This document shows, piece after piece, positions 36,788-45,218 of a DNA stretch of 60,562 nucleotides. Each line of letters opens with the position of its first letter. Position 1 is the first letter of the stretch. A program made the position numbers and the translations under genes. The notes beneath the pieces were generated by a model. It ran no database searches and was not told the DNA's origin. It saw nothing but the letters and a program-made list of their open reading frames with translations. The stretch comes from Acidimicrobiia bacterium (GTDB taxonomy: Bacteria > Actinomycetota > Acidimicrobiia > Spongiisociales > UBA4744), in NCBI GenBank assembly GCA_029863625.1, contig JAOTUY010000012.1, positions 1-60,562 on the forward strand. The letters are read 5' to 3'.

Positions 36788-37873
36788 ATGTTGCGATTGA
36801 TGACGGTCCTCAACGGGATGCCCCACTTCTCGGAACCATCGATTCTCGATCTCGAGGACCAGGTGAGGGGCGCGGACTGGTTCTGGCTGGACGTCGACTC
36901 AGTCGATTATGAGCCCGTCGAGGAAATCGGACGTTTGTTCGCATTGAACCGGATCGGTCTTGACGACGTACACGCCGTGACCGAGTTCCCCAAAGCCGAT
37001 AACTACGACGATCACGTCTTTTTCTCGTCCCACAGCCCAGCTATCGCCGACGATCGAGTGACGACGGCCGAGCTCGACGGGTTTCTTTCGGATGGCTATC
37101 TCATCACGTTCCACAGAACACCAATTCCGGGAGTCGAGTGGACGTATGAACGACTCCTTCAAGCGGACGCCTTCTCGGCGCTGCGCCCGGATATGTTGCT
37201 GGCAGGAATCCTCGAAGCCGCCATCCGCCGATCGCTGCAACTGGTGGATGGCCTGGAAACGCAGATAGGCGATCTCGAGTCGCGGTCGGTGGTGGGCGAT
37301 CCCAGTGTTGTTGGGCTTGTGCAAGCGTTCCGCCGGGATGCGATCATCTTGCGCCGGGTGCTCGCCCCGGAGCGCGACATGGTGCGCAGCTTGATGCACG
37401 AAGGTATGCCCGGTGTCGACGAGCGGACCAGGCGGAGACTCGACAGCGTGTACGACGATTGTTACCGGGTGGTCGAGTCGCTCGACATGGCCCGTGCCCT
37501 ATTGGCATCGGTCCTCGAGACGTACAGGGGCGCCGTGGCCGAGCGCACCAACGAGGTGATGAAAGTGCTGACGGTGTTCACGGTCATCATTCTGCCGCTT
37601 TCGCTGCTGGCCGGGATCTACGGCATGAACTTCTCCAACATGCCGGAGCTTCAGTGGCCGTGGGCCTACTTCGCTTTGTTGGCCGTCATGTTGACGGTTG
37701 TCCTGGGACTGTGGGTGTACTTCTCCAAGCGAGGATTCATCGGTGGTCCTCGTCTGCCGAGGGTCGATCGGGTCGTTGGGCGGGGACTCGCCGGGCTGTT
37801 TCATCTGACCACCACGCCGGTGCGAGAGGTTGTCCAGTGGTTGGTCGATGACCCGGACCGGAAGAAGCCTTGA
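36788..37873 (+). CDS. corA: CorA-family magnesium/divalent-cation transporter
   Basis: Pentameric inner-membrane Mg channel, 361 residues. A long acidic/helical cytoplasmic domain is followed by two C-terminal transmembrane helices; the GMN selectivity motif is at 279-281 (YGMNF). The unusually extended C terminus after TM2 (about 45 residues) is soluble. GATAAT at 36773-36778 lies 9 nt before the ATG, so the transcript leader would be very short. Confidence 0.93.
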   Translation: MLRLMTVLNGMPHFSEPSILDLEDQVRGADWFWLDVDSVDYEPVEEIGRLFALNRIGLDDVHAVTEFPKADNYDDHVFFSSHSPAIADDRVTTAELDGFLSDGYLITFHRTPIPGVEWTYERLLQADAFSALRPDMLLAGILEAAIRRSLQLVDGLETQIGDLESRSVVGDPSVVGLVQAFRRDAIILRRVLAPERDMVRSLMHEGMPGVDERTRRRLDSVYDDCYRVVESLDMARALLASVLETYRGAVAERTNEVMKVLTVFTVIILPLSLLAGIYGMNFSNMPELQWPWAYFALLAVMLTVVLGLWVYFSKRGFIGGPRLPRVDRVVGRGLAGLFHLTTTPVREVVQWLVDDPDRKKP

Positions 37874-37875
37874 GT

Positions 37876-37955
37876 TGGCAGTTCGTGAGTTCGTAGTTCG
37901 CGTTTCCCCCAGGTAGGCCGGCGAGGTCGGAAAGGTGGGAGGAGGGCTCGTTCTC
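37876..37955. repeat. Intergenic repeats between corA and groES
   Basis: GTTCGTGAGTTCGTAGTTCG words are followed by a partial, rearranged copy of the 54-bp element (CCCCCAGGTAGGCCGGCGAG, then GGTCGGAAAGGTGGGAGGAG). Confidence 0.55.
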
Positions 37956-38012
37956 ACCAACTACAGAGCCGACTGCTGGAAGCTCACGTGCTCCAAACCC
38001 GCGAAACTCGCG

Positions 38013-38039
38013 TTAGCACTCTGTTCAGGAGAGTGCTAG
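38013..38039 (+). promoter_or_regulatory. CIRCE operator 1 (HrcA site)
   Basis: TTAGCACTC, 9-nt spacer, GAGTGCTAG matches the CIRCE inverted repeat in 17 of 18 arm positions. TTAGCA can also serve as -35 with TAGAGT (38037-38042) as -10 at 18 nt, so HrcA would sit on the promoter. Confidence 0.93.
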
Positions 38040-38042
38040 AGT

Positions 38043-38069
38043 TTGGCACTCAGAGCCATGGAGTGCTAA
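38043..38069 (+). promoter_or_regulatory. CIRCE operator 2 (HrcA site)
   Basis: TTGGCACTC, 9-nt spacer, GAGTGCTAA is a second CIRCE, 3 bp after the first. It lies in the expected groES 5' untranslated region. Confidence 0.9.
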
Positions 38070-38092
38070 ACCAAGTGAAGGAGGGCTCCGCT

Positions 38093-38383
38093 ATGAAACT
38101 GAAGCCGTTGGGCGATCGGGTGGTCGTCAAGGCCAACGACGATCAAGATGCCCGCACTGCGTCCGGCCTCGTTATTCCCGATACGGCCAAAGAGAAGCCG
38201 CAATTGGGGGAGGTACTGGCCGTCGGGCCCGGTGAGGTCAACGACCAGGGTGAGCGTACCCCTATGGACGTCAAGGAAGGCGACACGGTCGTCTACTCGA
38301 AGTACGGGGGCACCGAGATCAAATTCGAGGGCCAGGAGTATCTGATCCTCTCGTCTCGCGACCTGCTCGCGATCATCGCTTAA
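38093..38383 (+). CDS. groES: Co-chaperonin GroES
   Basis: 96-residue Hsp10 cap of the chaperonin. [38 protein letters not shown] and [19 protein letters not shown] are typical. The start is the ATG at 38093, after GAAGGAGGG; the longer upstream frame runs through the operators and is not coding. Controlled by two CIRCE sites and followed by groEL after 18 bp. Confidence 0.97.
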   Translation: MKLKPLGDRVVVKANDDQDARTASGLVIPDTAKEKPQLGEVLAVGPGEVNDQGERTPMDVKEGDTVVYSKYGGTEIKFEGQEYLILSSRDLLAIIA

Positions 38384-40024
<1,641 letters not shown>

Positions 40025-40043
40025 GAAAAGCTACGGTCGAAAC

Positions 40044-40073
40044 GAGAATGGGGCCCGGCGGGGCCCCATTCTC
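40044..40073 (+). terminator. Strong hairpin between groEL and the convergent GNAT gene
   Basis: GAGAATGGGGCC and GGCCCCATTCTC form a perfect 12-bp stem with a 6-nt loop, 20 bp after groEL. It can act on both strands for the convergent genes. The T tract is poor. Confidence 0.75.
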
Positions 40074-40094
40074 TGTACTTGGTACTTCCTTTTC

Positions 40095-40712
40095 CTATTT
40101 CTCCACGGCTCCCTCGACAAACCCGACCAGGCCCCGGTAAAGATCGAAGTTCTTTCGGTACTCGTGTTCGAGCAGCCCCCACACAGAGTGATCCAGCCAC
40201 TTTCCCCGCACTTTGATCTCTTGACGCAGGACTCCCTCCCGGAAGAAACCAAGCTTCTCAGCCACACGCTCACTTGCCCGGTTGCCGACCGCGATCCTGA
40301 GAATCACCCGGTGCATCTTGAGCTCCTCGAAGGCGATTTGAAGAGCCCGGGCGGCGACCTCGGTTGCCACCCCCCGGGTGGTTTCATCGGTGCGGACCCA
40401 GTAGCCGATTTCGCCGGTCTTGAACGAGCGGGAAACGAACCAGACCGAAATGTTGCCGATGTGGCGGTCCGGGTCGTCCAAACGGCGAATGGCCCAGTCG
40501 TAGGCGCGTTCCTCACGCCAGGATTTGATGCTATCGCGGATGTAGTTGGTGGCGTCACCCTTTGCATAGTCGAGGTGGGCCCACGGCAGCCACTCGTTGA
40601 GTTCCGTCTGCGATGCTTGGACGGCTTCCGTCATGTCATCCGCGTCACGGCGCCGGAAGGGGCGCATCATGAAGCGGTGCGAGAATCGTGGCGCAGTCGA
40701 CAGGTCATCCAT
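40095..40712 (-). CDS. GNAT acetyltransferase (RimJ/RimL-like)
   Basis: 205-residue acetyltransferase. MMRPFRRRDADDMTEAVQAS, GEIGYWVRTDETTRGVATEV (acetyl-CoA loop region) and GNRASERVAEKLGFFREGVL match the RimJ/RimL group that acetylates protein N termini. The ATG at 40712 has TAGTCT 8 nt upstream on the same strand, suggesting a near-leaderless mRNA. It is divergent from the NUDIX gene with only 35 bp between starts. Confidence 0.88.
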   Translation of the reverse strand: MDDLSTAPRFSHRFMMRPFRRRDADDMTEAVQASQTELNEWLPWAHLDYAKGDATNYIRDSIKSWREERAYDWAIRRLDDPDRHIGNISVWFVSRSFKTGEIGYWVRTDETTRGVATEVAARALQIAFEELKMHRVILRIAVGNRASERVAEKLGFFREGVLRQEIKVRGKWLDHSVWGLLEHEYRKNFDLYRGLVGFVEGAVEK

Positions 40713-40747
40713 GTCCGCTCAGACTATCGGCGTCGTACCATGTTCGG

Positions 40748-41329
40748 GTGAAAGAAATCTGGGAGCGCCTTTCAGGGATTCAGCACCAGCCTCCGCCGCC
40801 GGGTGAGATACCCCAGGCGGCCGTCCTGGTTCCTCTCTACGAGGGCGACGACGGGGTCAACCGACTGATCCTCACCAAACGGCCGATGACCATGCCCACC
40901 CACGCAGGGCATCTCGCGTTCCCCGGTGGCCGGCCGGATGACGGGGACGGCGGACCGGTGGGTACAGCACTGCGTGAAGCGGAGGAGGAAGTCGGTATTG
41001 ATCCCGCCTGGGTAACCGTCCTGGGTTTCCTGCCTGCCATCCACACGGTCGAATACTCGCTGATGGTGGTACCGGTGGTTGGTTGGATCGAGGGCGTGCC
41101 GGAGTTGCAGCCCTCCCCGCGAGAAGTCGACAAGGTACTCGAGCCGGCGGTCGAGATTTTCACAGATGTGAACAGATGGAGATTCGAGACGTGGCGGGAA
41201 CACAAGGTCTGGTTCTTCGACCTCGAAGGCGAAGTCCTGTGGGGCGCCACCGCCCACATGGTCCGACAGTTGGTCGGCCTGGAACCACCGGTAACCAGGA
41301 TGCCGCCCGGCGATCTCATCGATCCGTAG
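40748..41329 (+). CDS. NUDIX hydrolase, CoA pyrophosphatase type
   Basis: 193 residues. HAGHLAFPGGRPDDGDGGP followed by TALREAEEEVGI fits the NudL/CoA-diphosphatase signature (an FPGG-containing box), suggesting hydrolysis of CoA and its derivatives. The GTG at 40748 is chosen; TACCAT at 40736-40741 ends 6 nt upstream, so it may be leaderless. A longer frame from 40688 overlaps the divergent gene. Confidence 0.85.
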   Translation: MKEIWERLSGIQHQPPPPGEIPQAAVLVPLYEGDDGVNRLILTKRPMTMPTHAGHLAFPGGRPDDGDGGPVGTALREAEEEVGIDPAWVTVLGFLPAIHTVEYSLMVVPVVGWIEGVPELQPSPREVDKVLEPAVEIFTDVNRWRFETWREHKVWFFDLEGEVLWGATAHMVRQLVGLEPPVTRMPPGDLIDP

Positions 41330-41372
41330 ACGTCGTCCCGGCGCGGCGAGGGGATCGAAGCCCAGACGGAGG

Positions 41373-41400
41373 GGTGGGGACCCGGATCCGGGTCCCCACC
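41373..41400. terminator. Perfect 28-bp palindrome between convergent genes
   Basis: GGTGGGGACCCGGA is followed directly by its reverse complement, with no spacer. Placed between the NUDIX gene and the small minus-strand ORF, it can act as a bidirectional terminator, although T tracts are minimal. Confidence 0.6.
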
Positions 41401-41421
41401 TTATGAGCCCCTCTTCGGGAG

Positions 41422-41547
41422 CTACTTCTTTTTCGGCTTGGCGGCCGTCTTTGGCTTTGCTGCGGTCTTGGCAGCCGGCTTCTTTGGTGCTGGCTTCTTT
41501 ACTGGCACGTCGCCTTCTTTCCGTTTTCCCGGTTTCATCCGGTACAC
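41422..41547 (-). CDS. Small Lys/Ala/Pro-rich protein (candidate)
   Basis: A 41-residue frame from a GTG at 41547 (or 38 from the ATG at 41538). It begins MYRMKPGKRKEGDVP and ends in a histone H1-like tail rich in KKPAAK/TAAKPK units. On the minus strand TAGAAT (41578-41583) is a good -10 about 30 nt upstream, and the 28-bp palindrome follows the stop. The frame is open upstream to a stop near 41585. It could be a nucleic-acid-binding small protein, or a remnant of a longer gene. Confidence 0.45.
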   Translation of the reverse strand: MYRMKPGKRKEGDVPVKKPAPKKPAAKTAAKPKTAAKPKKK

Positions 41548-41753
41548 AATGCCCCGGCCGGTCGGCCGGACCCACGGATTCTATGATGCCGCTCGACGAT
41601 ATATGCAGCATTCTTGATCGATATCTTGCCAGGTCCGGGAGCTCGGTTTCCGTCGAAACGCATCCTTCTCCAAGGTCCTTCGACACCAAGCCCGGCGGGC
41701 GCGTCTGTGTCAACCGTAAGACCTTTTCCCAGGTCGCAATGGCCGGGTCGGAT

Positions 41754-43172
41754 CTATGCGGACGCTTTCCGGATCAGTTCCCATGCCTTCCGAACGTGCC
41801 GCTCCTCGGTATGGGTTTGGCCGATCGACATCCTGATCGTGAGCTTGGCGTCGAGTTTGGTATGGTTGAGATAGATCTCGCCCGATTGATTGACCTGCTC
41901 CAGGATGCGCTGATTGACGTCGTCCCCGCCGCTGTGACGGAAACAAACGAGATTGACGGGAGCGGGAGCGGCCAGTTCAAAGTCGTCGTCGGCATCTACC
42001 CAGGAGGCGAAAAGCTTCGTCAACCGGAGGTGTTCGCGCACAAATGCCTGCAAACCCCCGACGCCGTAGTGGCGGATCACAAACCACAGCTTCAGGGCGC
42101 GAAAACGGCGTCCGAGCGGGATCTGCCAATCCCGGTAATCGATCACGGCCCCGGAGGCCGAAGCTTCGTTGCGCAGGTACTCGGGCAGCACGCTGAGGGC
42201 GCCTATCAAGGGAGTCCGGTCGGCGACGAAGAAGGCCGTGCAGTCAAAGTTGGTCAGCATCCATTTGTGTGGATTGAACACGTAGCTGTCTGCCAGTTCG
42301 ACCCCGTCGTGGATCCAGCGCATCTCCGGGAGCAAGGCTGCGGTCCCGGCCAGGGCCGCGTCGACGTGCAGCCATATCCCGTGCCGCCGGCAGATCTCAC
42401 CTATCTCACGTACCGGATCGATGGCGGTCGATGAGGTGGAGCCGACGGTGGCGCACACAAAGAAGGGCCTGCGACCTGCAGCAAGATCCTTCTCGATGGC
42501 TTTCTCAAGCGCGACAGGTCGCATGGCGAAGGCCGCATCTACCTCGATCGAACGAAGGTTGTCGATGCCGATTCCGGCAATGCGGATCCCTTTCTCAACT
42601 GACGAGTGTGCCTGCGTTGAGGTGTAGGCGATGAGGCCGCCCGCAGTCCCGGTGCGGTTGGCGGTGCCCAGCGTGGCAGCTTCGCGGGCAGCGATGACGG
42701 CGGTGAGGGTGGCGCTGGAGGCTGAGTCCTGAATGACCCCGCCTCCCGCTCCGGATGAAAGGAACGCCGGGGGTAGATCCAGCATTTCCACCAGCCAGTC
42801 CATCACATGAGTCTCGAGCTCCGTGCAGGCGGGGCTGGTAATCCACAGCATGCCCTGCACACCGAGACCGGAGGACACCAGATCCCCAAGTATGGCCGGT
42901 CCCGAAGCGTTGGCGTTGAAGAACGCGTGGAACCCGGGGGACTGCCAGTGCGTGATACCGGGCATGACAATCCGGTCGAGGTCGGCTATCACGTCATCGA
43001 ATTCCTCGCCTGTGGTCGGCGGGTGTTCGGGCAGCATGGCGCGAATGTCACCCGGTTTCACCGTGGAGAGAACCGGATACCCCTCGATTCGCTCCATGTA
43101 GTCGGCGATCCAGTCGATGACTTCTCGGCCGCGCTTTCGGAACTCACTAGGAGTCATGTGTGGTATGGCCAC
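41754..43172 (-). CDS. Pyridoxal-dependent group II (aromatic-L-amino-acid) decarboxylase
   Basis: 472 residues of the aromatic amino acid/glutamate decarboxylase family. The PLP lysine is at about 303 in NPHKWMLTNFD; THWQSPGFHAFFNANAS, SGAGGGVIQDSASSATLTAV and WLHVDAALAG are family signatures closest to DDC/TDC types. The GTG at 43172 has AGAGGA 6 nt upstream. It lies 34 bp after cimA on the same strand, so it may share cimA's attenuated transcript. Substrate (Trp, Tyr, Phe or Dopa-like) is not determinable here. Confidence 0.92.
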   Translation of the reverse strand: MAIPHMTPSEFRKRGREVIDWIADYMERIEGYPVLSTVKPGDIRAMLPEHPPTTGEEFDDVIADLDRIVMPGITHWQSPGFHAFFNANASGPAILGDLVSSGLGVQGMLWITSPACTELETHVMDWLVEMLDLPPAFLSSGAGGGVIQDSASSATLTAVIAAREAATLGTANRTGTAGGLIAYTSTQAHSSVEKGIRIAGIGIDNLRSIEVDAAFAMRPVALEKAIEKDLAAGRRPFFVCATVGSTSSTAIDPVREIGEICRRHGIWLHVDAALAGTAALLPEMRWIHDGVELADSYVFNPHKWMLTNFDCTAFFVADRTPLIGALSVLPEYLRNEASASGAVIDYRDWQIPLGRRFRALKLWFVIRHYGVGGLQAFVREHLRLTKLFASWVDADDDFELAAPAPVNLVCFRHSGGDDVNQRILEQVNQSGEIYLNHTKLDAKLTIRMSIGQTHTEERHVRKAWELIRKASA

Positions 43173-43206
43173 GCCTGTTCCTCTCCTACACCAAGAACCC
43201 GCGGAA

Positions 43207-44784
43207 CTATACGGGACGGCCCGGCCCTTGCTGCCGTAGCAACCCGATGATCAGACCCTCGGTGAGCGCATCCCACGAAGCTTCGATGACGTTCTCGTGG
43301 ACCCCGATCGTGCCCCACGTTTCATCTTCGTCGGATGTTTCGAGTAGCACTCGCACCATCGCTCCCGTCCCATGCGAGGAATCCAGCACGCGCACCCGGT
43401 AGTCGGTCAGCCGGAGCCGATCGATGCCCGGATATGCATTTCTCAGGGCAGCCCGCAGCGCCTGATCCAAGGCGTGGACCGGCCCGACCCCTTCGCCGGT
43501 GGTGACGACCCGCTCGCCGTCGACCACGACTTTCACGGTGGCCTCGGCGACGATTTCTTCGTTGGCCCGTCTATCGGTAAAGACCCGGAAGGACTCCAGC
43601 TCGAAAAGGTCCTGTTCCCATCCCAGCGCCTTGCGCATGAGGAGCTCAAAGGATCCCCCGGCCGCCTCGAAGTGGTAGCCCTTGTGTTCGAGGTCCTTGA
43701 CCTGTTCGAGGATCACGGCAGCCGTCTCGGAGTTGACCTCGAGACCGAGTTTGTTGGCTTCGGAGAGGACGCTTGCCCGGCCGGCCAACTCCGAAACGAC
43801 CATGCGGGTGTGGTTCCCTACCTGCGTCGGATCCTCGTGCTCGTAGGCATCGGGCCGGCGGGCGAGGGCCGAGGTGTGGAGCCCGGCCTTGTGCGTGAAC
43901 GCTGACGTCCCGACGTAGGGATGATGCGGATCGAGGGCGATGTTCACGACTTCCGCTACGTGGTGCGCCACCGGGCCGAGGAGCTCCAACCGACCTTCGG
44001 GCAGCACCGCAAGCCCCATCTTGAGAGCCAGGTCCGGGATGAGCGTGGACAGGTCGGCGTTGCCGGTACGTTCTCCGTAGCCGTTGATGCAACCCTGAAC
44101 CTGGCGAACACCGGCATCGACCGCAACCAGCGAGCTTGCCACAGCGCACCCGACGTCGTCGTGGAAGTGGACCCCCAACTGGCTCTCGGGGAAGGCTTTC
44201 TGCACCCGGCCGATGGTGGTCAGGATCCCCGACGGCAGAGTTCCCCCGTTGGTGTCGCAGAGCACCAATCGTTCGGCTCCGGCATCTGTGGCCGCCTGCA
44301 GGATCCGGAGGGCGAATTCTGGGTTGGTCCTGAAGCCGTCGAAGAAGTGCTCGGCGTCAAAGAACACGCGCCGGTCATAGTTGCGGAGGTGGTAGATCGA
44401 CTCTTCGACCATGCGCACGCCCTCGTCGAGATCGGTTCGGAGGGCTTCCAGCACGTGGTAATCCCACGATTTGCCGACGATGCAGATGATCTCGGTCTCG
44501 GCCGCGAGTAGCGCTCGCAACTGGGGATCATTCGCCACCGTGCCCCGCGGTCGCCTGGTCGACCCAAAGGCCACAAGCGTGGCGGTGCCGAAGTCGAGTT
44601 CCTTCTTGGCTCGATTGAAGAACTCGTCGTCTTTGGGGTTGGCGCCCGGCCATCCGCCCTCTACGTAGTCGACCCCCAACTCGTCGAGCAGAGAAGCGAT
44701 CCGCAGTTTGTCGCCGACCGTCAGCGAGATGCCTTCCTGCTGAGAACCGTCTCGGAGGGTGGTGTCGTAGATCTCGGTCTTCAT
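43207..44784 (-). CDS. cimA: Citramalate synthase
   Basis: Condenses pyruvate and acetyl-CoA to citramalate, giving 2-oxobutanoate for isoleucine without threonine. 525 residues. The HMGL-like TIM barrel has IYDTTLRDGSQQEGIS, the metal-site HFHDDVGCAVA and NGYGERTGNADL; HKAGLHTSA follows. A C-terminal LeuA-type regulatory domain (from about 400) fits allosteric control by isoleucine. GGGAG stands 6 nt before the ATG, right behind an attenuator with Ile codons in its leader peptide. Confidence 0.95.
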   Translation of the reverse strand: MKTEIYDTTLRDGSQQEGISLTVGDKLRIASLLDELGVDYVEGGWPGANPKDDEFFNRAKKELDFGTATLVAFGSTRRPRGTVANDPQLRALLAAETEIICIVGKSWDYHVLEALRTDLDEGVRMVEESIYHLRNYDRRVFFDAEHFFDGFRTNPEFALRILQAATDAGAERLVLCDTNGGTLPSGILTTIGRVQKAFPESQLGVHFHDDVGCAVASSLVAVDAGVRQVQGCINGYGERTGNADLSTLIPDLALKMGLAVLPEGRLELLGPVAHHVAEVVNIALDPHHPYVGTSAFTHKAGLHTSALARRPDAYEHEDPTQVGNHTRMVVSELAGRASVLSEANKLGLEVNSETAAVILEQVKDLEHKGYHFEAAGGSFELLMRKALGWEQDLFELESFRVFTDRRANEEIVAEATVKVVVDGERVVTTGEGVGPVHALDQALRAALRNAYPGIDRLRLTDYRVRVLDSSHGTGAMVRVLLETSDEDETWGTIGVHENVIEASWDALTEGLIIGLLRQQGPGRPV

Positions 44785-44800
44785 GGCTAACTCCCGGGTA

Positions 44801-44829
44801 ACAAAAGACCCTTCGCGAGGCGAAGGGTC
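44801..44829 (-). terminator. cimA attenuator terminator
   Basis: On the minus strand GACCCTTCGC, loop CTC, GCGAAGGGTC is a perfect 10-bp stem followed by TTTTGTT, about 17 nt before the cimA ATG. It stands between the promoter and cimA, so it must be conditional. Confidence 0.9.
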
Positions 44830-44831
44830 GG

Positions 44832-44855
44832 GCGCACACGGCTGTCCGTGTGCGC
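44832..44855 (-). promoter_or_regulatory. cimA leader pause/anti-terminator-region hairpin
   Basis: GCGCACACGG, loop ACAG (minus strand), CCGTGTGCGC is a perfect 10-bp stem that begins at the last base of the leader peptide stop codon. A ribosome held on the Ile codons would block its 5' arm. I see no obvious alternative pairing with the terminator arm, so how it couples to termination is open. Confidence 0.75.
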
Positions 44856-44887
44856 TATGGAATAATGATCGTGCTGGTCGTATTCAT
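44855..44887 (-). CDS. cimA leader peptide MNTTSTIIIP
   Basis: A 10-codon frame with three Thr codons and three consecutive Ile codons (ATC ATT ATT), then Pro and TAG. Its placement between a strong promoter and a hairpin-terminator pair is that of an attenuator leader peptide for isoleucine (and perhaps threonine) supply. There is no Shine-Dalgarno; the ATG lies about 10 nt after the -10 box, suggesting leaderless translation. Confidence 0.8.
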   Translation of the reverse strand: MNTTSTIIIP

Positions 44888-44897
44888 CTAGGCGGGG

Positions 44898-44926
44898 AGT
44901 ATGGCCGAATGCGATCAGGGAGTCAA
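44898..44926 (-). promoter_or_regulatory. Promoter of the cimA leader
   Basis: On the minus strand TTGACT (44921-44926), a 17-nt spacer and CATACT (44898-44903) form a near-consensus housekeeping promoter. The expected start is within a few bases of the leader peptide ATG at 44887. Confidence 0.75.
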
Positions 44927-45062
44927 CGGTAGACGGGGTTGGGTGGCCGCAGCCCCGAGGGTTGGGCTCGCAGGCCTTCGCTCCCCGACTCGGAAGAGGG
45001 TCGCCGGCCGCGCCCGGACGGCGGACGAGCGAACGGTCCCTCCGTGCCGAGCGGCGGTTCCG

Positions 45063-45091
45063 TTGAAGCCTCGGCCCAGGTCGATTACGCT
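45063..45091 (+). promoter_or_regulatory. Promoter of the trpS leader
   Basis: TTGAAG (45063-45068), 17 nt, TACGCT (45086-45091). Seven bases separate the -10 from the GTG at 45099, so the transcript is predicted to begin at or next to the leader peptide start codon. Confidence 0.65.
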
Positions 45092-45098
45092 CTGTGCC

Positions 45099-45140
45099 GT
45101 GCAAACAAGCTCGTGTCGCCGCTGGTGGTCCATTCGCTAA
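45099..45140 (+). CDS. trpL: trpS leader peptide MQTSSCRRWWSIR
   Basis: A 13-codon frame from GTG with tandem Trp codons at 45123-45128, the hallmark of a trp attenuator. The Trp region GCTGG (45121-45125) can pair with CCAGC (45147-45151) as the 1:2 hairpin. GGGGCC (45143-45148) can instead pair with GGCCCC (45184-45189) in the terminator as a 2:3 antiterminator. No Shine-Dalgarno is present; leaderless initiation is likely. Confidence 0.85.
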   Translation: MQTSSCRRWWSIR

Positions 45141-45170
45141 AGGGGGCCAGCCGCGCGTCGAGTTGAACAT

Positions 45171-45200
45171 CGCCGGAGGCCCGGGCCCCGGCGCTTTTCT
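45171..45200 (+). terminator. trpS attenuator terminator
   Basis: CGCCGG (45171-45176) pairs with CCGGCG (45188-45193) around a GC-rich loop and is followed by CTTTTCTTT. It ends 18 nt before the trpS start. Its 3' arm and loop contain the GGCCCC that the upstream GGGGCC can capture. Confidence 0.8.
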
Positions 45201-45218
45201 TTGGGTGAGGAGCATAAG

